Shown here: positions 21,222 through 30,092 of the stretch, piece by piece
Layout: each line of letters starts with the position of its first letter
Position numbering within the stretch: position 1 is the first letter of the stretch
Origin: Byssothecium circinans
Taxonomy: Eukaryota; Ascomycota; Dothideomycetes; Pleosporales; Massarinaceae
DNA length: 64,000 nucleotides
Assembly: GCA_010015675.1 (NCBI GenBank)
Contig: ML977003.1
Span: 182,440 to 246,439, forward strand
Reading direction: 5' to 3'
Program-made: the position numbers and the translations under genes
Notes under the pieces: generated by a model
Told to the model about the DNA's origin: nothing
What the model saw: only the letters and a program-made list of their open reading frames with translations
Databases searched by the model: none

Positions 21222-21859
21222 GTGATTTCGTGCAGTCAGACACCAGACCAGTCCAAGCCGTTGCGAATTGCTCAGCAGATGATGGCATTGCGGTTTTCGT
21301 CGACGCATCAGATGCAGATGGCTGTGACGTGGGCGATTGTCGACCTGTACCTCAACCCGGAGTACATCACGCTCTTGCGAGTAGAGGTAAGCGACGCTTT
21401 CGCTGAGGAAAAAGAGGGGGATGATACTAAGAAAGGTCAGTGAACATGCAACGGAAGGCCATGGTCCCCTTCACCTTCTCCCAGGGTGCAAATGTCCCCG
21501 CCGGCAATTTGGTAGCCATCCCCCAACGCGAGATAATGCGCGATTCAACCCGATACACTTCCCCAGAATCCTTCAATCCGTACCGCTTCATGACCGATTC
21601 TTCTACCGAAGCTGTGTCGCGATACACAGATGTCAACTGGGACTACACCTTTTGGGGATCTCCGCATTTACCGTGCCCGGGACGATGGTATGCCAGTTAC
21701 GCCATGAAGCATGTACTTGTGCACCTCCTCACCACTTACGATGTTGAGCTTTTGAATCCGCAGGCGAAGAAGTGTTTTACTTGGACGACGGCGATTGTGC
21801 CGAAGAGTAATATGTGTATTAGAGTAAGCAAGCGAGATGTTGGGGGGGGGGCTTCGTAG
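21222..21859 (+). pseudogene. C-terminal relic of a second P450
   Basis: Only the last third of a P450 survives. The first piece (21222-21443) has an I-helix region QMMALRFSSTHQMQMAVTWA of the kind seen in ent-kaurene-oxidase-like fungal P450s. A shift of frame leads to MQRKAMVPFTFSQGANVPAG, then SPESFNPYRFM and a haem loop FWGSPHLPCPGRWYASYAMK with Cys present. The N-terminal two thirds are missing, and the K-helix with ExxR is missing between the two pieces. It differs in family from the P450 just upstream, so it is not a tandem copy of it. Confidence 0.85.
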
Positions 21860-22112
21860 GTCTTTGAGACTCGTATCAAGTACTAGGGTGGATTTTTAGA
21901 GGGGTTGACGTCGGAACAAAGTGTAGTAGGTGATGGGTGAAAGATTCTCCTGTAAAGTATAGATATCAATGTACGGCGGCACAGCAAGGCGGTGGAAGTC
22001 GAAATTTTGGAATTCTACAATATTTGCTTTCACCTTGATCCTAACTACTCCAGGTACTCATGCGCAGGACTGACTTCCACTGTGTCAATCCATCAGCAGA
22101 CTCACACAATAT

Positions 22113-23787
22113 CTAGTTATCGCCAGTCCTGATAGAGACCCGACAAGGGAACCCATCGACCGGATGCGCCGCCCCCTGCGGAACTTGATACGCCCTCTCC
22201 CCAAACACCGTCTTCACCCCCTCCATCGGAAACCTCCTATCCCACTCCTCATACCTGTCCTCAACATCAAACTCCCTAACCACCATAGCAAGCGTAACCT
22301 TCACATCCAGCATCGCCAGCGTCTGCCCCACACAGTTCCTGGCCCCATGTTCAAACGGGCGCCACCCACCTTTCGGCGGATACAGTGGGTGTCCGGGCTC
22401 GACGAGCCAGCGCTCTGGAAGAAAGGAATGCGGATCGGGCCAATAGTCTGGGTTTCGCTGGATGGCACCGTGGACGATCCAGATGTTGAGGCCTTCGGTG
22501 GGGAATTTATTGTTGTGCTTGTCGCGGAGGAAGATGTTGGGGAGGCCGCCGCGCATGCCCGAGGCTGGGGGGAAGAGACGCAAGGTTTCTTTGATCACGG
22601 CAGTGGTGTAGGGGAGTTGGTTGATTTTTTGGGGTTCGTGTCTCAGGATTTGGGATGCAGAGTCTGGAGGACCTCCGAAGACTTGATCGTGCTCCGCTCG
22701 AATTTTGGATTGAGCTTCGGGGTGCTTGGAGAGCATGTAGAGACTATATACTATCGTCGCGGCGGTGGAATCGTGGCCGGCGAAGAGGAAGAGGCGGATT
22801 TGAACGGTGGCCCATGCTTTAAAGTCGGGGTCGAGTTTCTGGGAGGTTTTGCGCTCGCTCATGTAGGCTGCGATGGCGATGTCCATGACGGACTTTCCGC
22901 GAGTGGTGGGTTTGTTGCTCTTCCATTCTTCGTAGCGCTTGTCGAGCTCGGCGTTGATATAGTTGTTCATGATCCGCCCATTGTTCCATTCGACGATGGG
23001 TCGCATGGGGTTCCAGCGTTTGAAGGGATTGAGCTCTTCGTCTTGACAGTGCCAGAGGATTGAGCTTCGCATGGCGGCGGCGAGGTCATTGTGTCCGGAT
23101 TGAGAGTGCAGGCGAGCATTGCTGTTGAGTATTAGTTGTGGAGATATGGCGAAAGCAGTGGCTGTGTGCTCACATGGAAACGGCCCCAATCACATCCATC
23201 ATGTAATCGCAAGTCAAATTGTCTAGCGAGAAAGTGTCGCCTTTCTTTGCATGTTCTCGTAGCAGTGCCACATATACATCCGCTTCCTCCAGAATATACG
23301 GCATGCACTCCAACATAACGTTAGCGCTAAAGGCCGGATTGAAAAGTGCTCTCGAGCGCTTCCACTCAGCGCCGTTCATGGTGAATAAATTTACCCCGCC
23401 GGCGATAGGCGCAAAGAATGGAATAAGCGATTCAGGCTTGGGGAGGTCGTATTCTTGACAAGCTTGGAGAGCCAGATACGGGGAGGTTATAACGAGCAGG
23501 GGGCCGGTGAACGGCCAGACGTCAATGTAGAAGCAACCGTCGGTATCCTTGAAGTCGCAAGAGAGGAGAGTGAAGGCATCTGATTGCTGTGAGCCCTTGG
23601 GCAGTTTTTTGAGAAGTCTAGGAAGAGTTTCGAGATGGCCTGCTGCGAAGCTCCATGGCGGCATCGGCAGACCTTGCTTCTTGAGTCGATGGAAGATTAG
23701 GCGCACTTTGAGCATCTTATGTATGAAGACTCCAATGGCGCAGACGGCCAAGGACGGCACAATCTGCCATATAGAAACGGTTACCAT
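22113..23787 (-). CDS. Cytochrome P450 (StcS/CYP59-like), intact
   Basis: A complete minus-strand P450 of about 540 residues in two exons (intron 23122-23173). The start at 23787 gives an N-terminal anchor MVTVSIWQIVPSLAVCAIGV. The proline hinge MPPWSFAAGH follows, then I-helix LFLFAGHDSTAATIV, K-helix IKETLRLFPPASG, PERF region FLPERWLVEPGHPLYPP and haem loop RPFEHGARNCVGQTLAM. An upstream ATG at 23838 would add 17 residues and is less likely. The pattern resembles P450s annotated as sterigmatocystin StcS-like, which in other fungi act on polyketides; the label is widely over-applied, so the substrate is unknown. Confidence 0.9.
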
Positions 23788-24106
23788 GATGGTTGGTTTT
23801 AAACGAATATTGGGAATGTGATGGTGTGGAGTCTCCACGAAGATACGAAGGTGCCATTTGCGTTAGTGGCGCGAGCAGAAGGGAGCGGCGCAGCACCAAT
23901 TAGCGGCTCCCAACGAACGCTGTTAGTTTGACGACGAGGTTGCTGGAGCCACCTCTTCTTTAAGAATAAACAGACGAAGAATATAAACGAGGCATAATAG
24001 AAGATCACCACGAACGAGGTCATAACACGCTATACATATTTAGGTTGGCGGTAGTGAAGCCCCCCTCCTGCGTTCGGAGTTCGAGCATTTACGAACGCCG
24101 CCAACT
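23788..24106. other. Intergenic between two minus-strand genes
   Basis: No gene seen. This would contain the P450 promoter and the 3' end of the GNAT gene. Confidence 0.5.
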
Positions 24107-24859
24107 TTACTTTCCAACATCCTCGATAGACATACCTTCCTTGACTTTCGTGCGCGGAAAGTATGCCATCTTACACGCCAAAAGCACGGTATCAACACCA
24201 AACCCCTTACAATCGATCTCCAACGGATCTCCCACCTGGACAAACCCATACCGCTCATAGACCGGTCTCCCCATAACCCCAGCCTCAAGATACGCCGGCA
24301 CACCATCTTTTTCAGCCTGCTCAATCCCCCACCTAACCAGCAGCCCCGCCGCGCCTTTCCCACGATGTGACGGATGCGTGACCATATGCATTAACATCCA
24401 ACATGGCGAATTTGCCTGGATCCACGAACTCCGTTCCGCATCTCGGGTGGTGAGGATGTGATTATGAAGGGGGATATTGAAGCCTTGGGGGATAGACTGG
24501 CCCGGGATGGGATCGTGGGGTTCCCATTGCATCTCGGTATCGAAGTCGTAGCCATTGGGATAGAAGTGCCAGCGAGCGATACTGATAATTGTGTTCTTGT
24601 CGGCTCGGTCAACGACCTTCATGTATCGGACGGTAGGGTCGCCGGTGAAGCGACTCCGTTGCTTGTTGAAGTGGAAAGTCAGGCGGGCTTCTGCTTCGTC
24701 TCTGGTCTTCACCGTGCAGCAGATTGGGGTCGGGAGCCCGACGAGGTCTTCGCCTGGTGGGTAGGAGGTCGCTTGAGATATGAGCTCATCGAAATCTTGA
24801 AGCTGTAGAGGACACACTTGGAGGTGCGTTTTGGGAGGTGGACAGATTTCAAGACCCAT
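24107..24859 (-). CDS. GNAT-family N-acetyltransferase
   Basis: A single-exon protein of 250 residues starting MGLEICPPPKTHLQVCPLQL. It has the GNAT fold layout: IISIARWHFY strand, then the acetyl-CoA-binding motif A MVTHPSHRGKGAAGLLVRWG (R/QxxGxG/A), followed by EQAEKDGVPAYLEAG and VYERYGFVQVG (motif B). The acceptor substrate cannot be read from sequence; fungal homologues of this length are uncharacterised acetyltransferases. An in-frame ATG 35 codons upstream exists, but the added residues look unlike the family. No lesions. Confidence 0.88.
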   Translation of the reverse strand: MGLEICPPPKTHLQVCPLQLQDFDELISQATSYPPGEDLVGLPTPICCTVKTRDEAEARLTFHFNKQRSRFTGDPTVRYMKVVDRADKNTIISIARWHFYPNGYDFDTEMQWEPHDPIPGQSIPQGFNIPLHNHILTTRDAERSSWIQANSPCWMLMHMVTHPSHRGKGAAGLLVRWGIEQAEKDGVPAYLEAGVMGRPVYERYGFVQVGDPLEIDCKGFGVDTVLLACKMAYFPRTKVKEGMSIEDVGK

Positions 24860-25389
24860 TTTCGAAGGAAACGTAGTTTTGTAATGAGTTTTGAGGCGCC
24901 GAAAGCGGAGGCGATATGACCCAAGGATGGGAGTCATCTTGGAACTCCGTACTCCGTACCGCATGATTTGTCATCCGTGCTGAATCGAACACGGTGCCAA
25001 CCTCGACATAGGCAATGCCAGGCCAGCTAAAGCTACGCAGGTCAGCATGCTGCAAATACACGGCTTATCAGCCGTACCGTCAAAATTAAGAGGTATACCT
25101 TTTACAATTGTTCCATGCCTCAGCGTTAGGGGCGCTCCACCGATATAGTTACAACACCACACCCAAACGACCATATACGACGACCACAGGATCAGGAGCA
25201 CAACGGGCCCCGTCCGCTCCCCGATATTTAAACGTGATACCGGCGGGTTAGTAGTTGGGGGAGACCATTAGCGAATACCTAGCGTGCAATTTTTCTATAT
25301 TTTAGCACCTGCTAAGGCAGGCTGCGGAGGTGGTCTGGAATGACTATCTGCTACAAACGTCGCCATGGATGATACTTCCCGTGTCGCGC
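24860..25389. other. Intergenic, no gene seen
   Basis: About 530 bases between the GNAT start and the 3' end of the PDDEXK_12-like pseudogene. No coding frame is supported. Confidence 0.5.
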
Positions 25390-26489
25390 TTAACCGCTAG
25401 TATGAGGAACGCTGTCGGATATTCCCTCAATAACCTTCTCCAAACAGTCGCCCCAGAGTCCTCCCTCCGATTCTTGCCCACTATCCATTTCAACCCGATA
25501 TCCATAGTCCAAGATGGTAGTGTAAAAGCTAATAAGTTTGAAGATGCCCTGGACAGAGCGCGTTGACAAATTCGTGAACTTTTCGTCCGGTCCGAGGATC
25601 GTGACGTCCCCAGTGGCAGAAGATGGATAAGCGTAGTAGAATTCGTGCTCGTGGCCGATGGTGGCGAGGACGGGTTCGAGAAGGCCTGTGACGGAAGGGT
25701 CTCGTTCGAATCACGTCCGACTCCAGAATTAGACGCAGGTTCGCTTTCTGATGCCGGAATTCCAAAAAAGCTCTCCTTGCCAACTCCATCTTCTTCCGCA
25801 AACTTGCCGCCATCCAGATGCCCATCTGCAGCTCTGCCTCTTTCTAGTCACCATTCTCGGGCTTAACCTCGATCCTCGAAATGAGGACGGCACGCGAGGC
25901 AAAAGTGTACATGGTTTGGGAGACGTGTATTGCATTGGCTTCCTCCAGCTGTTTGTATAACGCGCGGAAACGCGGTCGAGGTACGAGTACGAGAAGCAGA
26001 AATCCGTTTTGCGGAAGAGATGGCGTTCCTTGCTCGGTATGGAGGGGTCGGGTATGCGGGAGAGGTACATGGGATTTATGCTTTGGGGTTGCCTGCGAGT
26101 TTAGTGGTGAGGGCATACGGGGAGAGTGGAACTTACACGCTCTCAGGCCGCCACTTATCCATGCCGTGTAGTTTGATGGCAAGCTCAATAAGTGGCCAAA
26201 CCACGCTGAAGCTCCATTCATTCTCGTCTCTTCTAAACTGTGTGCAGAGAGTGGCGCCCTGGAATATCTTCTTCACCTGCTGTAGGGTGTCAACGAGCGA
26301 CTGCCATGGTCCATGTCGCACGGCGAGAGGAGTTGCGGGGTCGCTTTAGCGGTCGTGGAGCTGCGGCTGCTGGCGATTTTGGGGTGTCGGTGGGCGGAGC
26401 GGCGATGCGGTGAGTGCTGGATCGGGAGAGGCGCGCAGCCAGTCTTGGATTCGAATGAGGGAGTGCGAGGAGAGAGAGGAGGATGCCAT
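25390..26489 (-). pseudogene. PDDEXK_12-like fungal protein, multiply broken
   Basis: Fungal proteins of this family (PD-(D/E)XK nuclease-like domain, PF20516) are abundant in accessory regions; their function is unknown. The minus-strand reading starts MASSSLSSHSLIRIQDWLRA. It then has HGPWQSLVDTLQQVKKIFQG, LFRKTDFCFSYSYLDRVSA, the core SRIEVKPENGD and KEAELQMGIWMAASLRKKME (E-x-K type core), and a C-terminus with TIGHEHEFYYAYPSSA, RSVQGIFKLISFYTTIL and GLWGDCLEKVIEGIS. An intron at about 26097-26141 (donor GTAAGT) fits. Lesions: in-frame TAA after QLHDR (near 26345), a frameshift by 2 bases at the GCGCG near 25974, and TAG after PENGD where Gln is expected (near 25847). It is dead. Confidence 0.78.
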
Positions 26490-27269
26490 GGCGGCCAGAC
26501 GATGGGAGTGGAGCTGTTGATGCATGCCTTGCAGCATACGATCGGGTCAGTCATTGTTGTGCCGAGCGGCATGTCCCCGGCAACCCCGAAACAGTTAGCG
26601 CTTCGCCCAACCGGGAGCCGAGACCAGTTGAGCCTCCCGCCGACGGCTGACTACCACAAAGCCTCTTTTTGAATACTGCAGAAAATTGACGAGGAAACAA
26701 TGCTGGAAGGTGAAGCTTTAAAATGATCTAATAATAATTAATCTTGACACACATGCACGGCTGAGCGAACGATATGATTCTCTCCAAATCGACAACTCAC
26801 TTGTCTTACTCTTCACTCCGACCCATCCCTTGTTCAATATGAATATCTGAAAAGTGATCTTCGGGTTTCCAGGATGTTACCCCGAGATCTAATCCGATCC
26901 CGAAACGATGGCGCCTTCCGCACGACCCCATATCAAATGCTTCCCAACGGCTAACTCACTGGCATGAGCGGGTCGGCCATCCTCTGCTCCTCTAGATTTT
27001 GTGTATAACTCTATTCACACACCACAAGTTCATCCTCCGTCTCTGGTGGCGCCAGCCTATAGACTGGAGCGAGTGAGGTTATTCACGTGACGTTCGCTTG
27101 TCGCAGCTCAGCCACGACCACCGGCCACCAACTTCAGCTTGGTCCTGAATCCTCTCTCCATCACCTGTGCAGTCTTCGTTGGTACAGCTCTTTAGCTGCT
27201 TAATCTACACAAACCTTTTTTCATTTCTGCCAGTAATATCAAGTTCTGGAGCTAGACAGTCCCTTTTCG
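26490..27269. other. Intergenic, no gene seen
   Basis: About 780 bases. I find no coding frame with family support. It should contain the promoters of the PDDEXK_12-like relic (minus) and the HET relic (plus). Confidence 0.5.
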
Positions 27270-27815
27270 ATGCTGCTTTTGCAGCTTGACGGTAACGATG
27301 GGTTCAGCCTTGTTGAGCGCATAGGCAACGATATTCCACGCTATGCGATTCTGTCGCATACATGGGGGCGAGATGACGAGGAACCTACCTTCCAAGATCT
27401 GATGAGCGATAAAGCAAAGAGAAACCTGGCTACCGCAAGGTTTGCTTCTGTATGGAGCAAGCTGCAAGACACGGCCTCCAGTATGCCTGGATAGACACCT
27501 GCTGCATCGGCAAATTAAGCAGCGCTGAACTTACAGAAGCTATAAACTCCATGTTTCGCTGGTACCAGGATGCATCTAAGTGCTACGTGTATTTGTCTGA
27601 CGTCTCAATCAGCCGCTCTGATGGAGATGACGAGTTCTCTTGTAGGTGGAAACAGGCATTCAAGAAAAGCAGATGGTTCGTGGATGGACACGCAGAGCCG
27701 ACGTGCTCCATCCCGGCACTGTTTAACTGATTGGGGTAAGGGCAGGCTGTCGACATTCAGTCATGACGCTATTCATGGATTCAGACTGAGGACAGACGAC
27801 CTCGGGGACAGTTGA
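27270..27815 (+). pseudogene. HET (heterokaryon incompatibility) domain relic
   Basis: The N-terminal HET domain is recognisable. MLLLQLDGNDGFSLVERIGN leads into RYAILSHTWGRDDEEPTFQD (the SHTWG motif). After a frame change near 27425 it goes on as FCMEQAARHGLQYAWIDTCC, INSMFRWYQDASKCYVYLSD and WKQAFKKSRWF, matching the three conserved HET blocks. After KSRWF, where the family has TRGWTLQELLAP, the frame is lost again and stops occur. HET proteins are usually 500 residues or more; only about 170 are left. At least two small indels and a truncated end make it a pseudogene. HET genes control non-self recognition and cell death on hyphal fusion. Confidence 0.85.
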
Positions 27816-28327
27816 GTAACGGAAGCTCGCTTTGTTTTCCCACTATTGCACACATAGGCGCATACTAGATGCCGATGTGGTCGAAAGAGTGATCTCTTTG
27901 TCTCTGCGTGTGCGACAGAGGTTGGTTTAGGCTCAAGTGTTACCCACCCCATGTGGGTCCGTGGCGCGTGGAGCGGCCACGGGTTTTCTAGGTCCGGGGT
28001 TGTGGAAACCGGACAGGGTGATATATATTTTCTTATTATATCACTCTAATGTAAGACAAACCACATGCTGCTCCTCGGCTTGATCAGCTTGCGCCGCTGC
28101 GCATAGTCAGATTCTGGAATTCGATGTTGAGCATATAATCACGTGACAGCTGCATTCACCACCTGGGCAGCTGTAAGCAGCAAAACCAACATTATGACAA
28201 TGCTCAAAACTCGCTATTCTAGGCTCGGGCCTTCTTTATGGAAGCTTGGTAACTTGTCACAACTTTAAGTGCGTTTCTCGTCCAGTGGCAAGTGCGACCT
28301 TGAAGTCCTGGGGTGCTCCAACTCAGA
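27816..28327. other. Intergenic; possible solo LTR fragment
   Basis: No gene. The stretch 27940-28060 (TGTTACCCACCCCATGTGGG, then GCGGCCACGG, then TATATCACTCTAATGTAAG) has the look of a fungal LTR edge, but I found no second copy or boundary pair. The CACGTGA at about 28140 is a possible E-box-type site. Confidence 0.3.
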
Positions 28328-29029
28328 TCATCTCATCCACAGAAAGAATCCGACCACCGTAAGAAACGAAGCTCCCAGAATCGCAAATGCCATACCCTCA
28401 TACCATCTAGGTTTACGCCTCTTGCGCTCCACGAAAATGGGCTCATTCTTGTCACCGGACTGGGGATCCGCGCCTTCCCAAAACCCACTACCGGTCACTC
28501 CAGCTTCAGCCCGAGCTTCGGATATCTTACAAGTGTCCATCAACCAGCTCTTTAATAGCTCTTTGTCTTTGCCGTGACAATTATAGTTGCATTCGAACAG
28601 GTCGGCATGTATGCAAAAGCAGTTGGTGTTGCGTGTCAGACAGCCATAGTCGATTGCCTTCTCAGCGAGGCACTGTGCTGCACATTTTGGTGCCTTGTCG
28701 AAATCAACAGTCGGAGCTCCTGGACATTTCTTGAAAAACCAATCCTCGACGAGCATCCAGTTCCACCAGCTGCAAGGGCTCCAGGCACACCGAAGCTGCG
28801 TGGTTTGTTGACAATAGCATTTGCTGTCGTAGAAGCCGCAGTTCTTTGAGTCGGGCGGACATCCGGTAGTATCGATCCCACATGGTCCGATTTGATCTGG
28901 TCGGCTCGCATCATACCAACAACTCTGCGCGCCGCATGCTCCAAGCGGTATCTCTTTAGGGTTTATTAATTCGGCATTTGCGACAAGTGCGAACAACAAT
29001 ATGATGATTATGCTGTATACTGGCGCCAT
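28328..29029 (-). CDS. Secreted/membrane-anchored Cys-rich CFEM-like protein
   Basis: A 233-residue intronless protein. The start MAPVYSIIIILLFALVANAE is a clear signal peptide. An N-terminal Cys-rich part (ACGAQSCWYD, CGIDTTGCP, CGFYDSKCYCQQTTQLRC) is followed by a second block (PKCAAQCLAEKAIDYGC, NTNCFCIHADLFECNYNC, WLMDTC) whose Cys spacing resembles the eight-Cys CFEM domain. Near the C-terminus KRRKPRWYEGMAFAILGASF begins a single transmembrane helix that ends the protein. CFEM proteins bind haem/iron or act at the fungal surface and in host contact. The C-terminal helix instead of an obvious GPI signal, and the two Cys blocks, are notable. An earlier in-frame ATG at 29101 would put 24 residues before the signal peptide and is less likely. 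Confidence 0.75.
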   Translation of the reverse strand: MAPVYSIIIILLFALVANAELINPKEIPLGACGAQSCWYDASRPDQIGPCGIDTTGCPPDSKNCGFYDSKCYCQQTTQLRCAWSPCSWWNWMLVEDWFFKKCPGAPTVDFDKAPKCAAQCLAEKAIDYGCLTRNTNCFCIHADLFECNYNCHGKDKELLKSWLMDTCKISEARAEAGVTGSGFWEGADPQSGDKNEPIFVERKRRKPRWYEGMAFAILGASFLTVVGFFLWMR

Positions 29030-29337
29030 TGTGAGGAGTAATTGTTTAGCGTAGGGGAAAAGTGATGAGGTCTCGAATGGGTGCCTCTGAAGACACAGCA
29101 TACCTTATCAGGGCAATTCAGCTAGTCGCCGATCATTTCTCAGCCTGATGTAACCTTTCGCATGACTTTCGGTATGCATTCTATGTATAGCTGCACAGAA
29201 CGTGCGGATAGGGAAGAAACCCTGCAAGCCAAGGTGGAACCGAACGACTGGAGCAACACGCTATAGGGTGCACAAATAATTATCCACTGTGTCGAGAACC
29301 GGCATAGAAGCTGAGATGTAAAGTGTCGTGTCAGACA
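29030..29337. other. Promoter side of the CFEM-like gene
   Basis: No gene seen. Confidence 0.45.
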
Positions 29338-29769
29338 TCATTTACTGCATGGACGAGGCCAGCTAAAGCGAGTGGCGCTTGTTCTGCCTTTGCCAGCTGA
29401 AGTAAATCCGAGCTCGCCGACTAGCTATGATAACCTTCCTGTAAGGGTTGTGTAACATATACATATGCATTTATAGCCCAGAGCTATTCGGGTAAATAGC
29501 TAGTCTCTAATTAGGGAATGTGGCTGCCGGAGATGCTAAGTGTCATAGTCGTATCAATATCATTTTAATGCATAGACGAGGCCAGCTAAAGCGAGTGGCA
29601 CTTGTCCTGCCTTTGCCAGCTGAAGTAAATCCGAGCTCGCCGAATAGCTAGGATAACCTTCCTAATTGGCGGATACTACAAGGCTTGTGTAACATATGTA
29701 TATGCATTTACGGGACAGAGCCATTCGGGTAAATAGCTAGTCTCCAATTCGGGAATGTGGCTGCTGACA
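29338..29769. repeat. Diverged direct duplication, about 200 bp x 2
   Basis: Copy 1 (about 29338-29530) and copy 2 (about 29568-29766) share GACGAGGCCAGCTAAAGCGA, TGCCTTTGCCAGCTGAAGTA, AATCCGAGCTCGCCGA, GATAACCTTCCT, ATATGCATTTA, ATTCGGGTAAATAGCTAGTC and GGGAATGTGGCTGC. Copy 2 carries an extra AATTGGCGGATACTACAAGG-like insertion. They are non-coding and lie in the shared upstream region of the CFEM-like gene and the membrane protein at 30093. Confidence 0.88.
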
Positions 29770-30092
29770 ATGTAGTGTAAAACATACTATGAGTATTCGT
29801 CCACGACCGGAATTAGCAAAGACAGCCGAGCAGGATCCGGCTTGTTCACACCGGTGGGTGAGGATCCGCATGGTGGAAGGGCGAATCTGGGGCTGCCAAA
29901 TTCTTATTGTCTTCGACTGTGGACCACGCTCATCCGCGCGTTCTACAGTTCGCTTCCCAGAGCCAACATCTTTTCTATTTCTTGCTTGCAAAACATTAAA
30001 CCCACCAGTGCCTACTCTAGGTTGTTACTTCTTTCGACGGCACCTATCTAAAGCACACAAGACTTAGACAGGTCTTGAAGCTACAACCGACG
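29770..30092. other. Upstream region of the membrane protein gene
   Basis: No gene supported in this 320-base stretch. Small open frames on both strands lack any family signal. Confidence 0.4.

Noticed and set aside
22164..23063. 299-codon plus-strand frame
   Set aside because: Antisense to an intact P450 with all motifs; the product has no recognisable domain.
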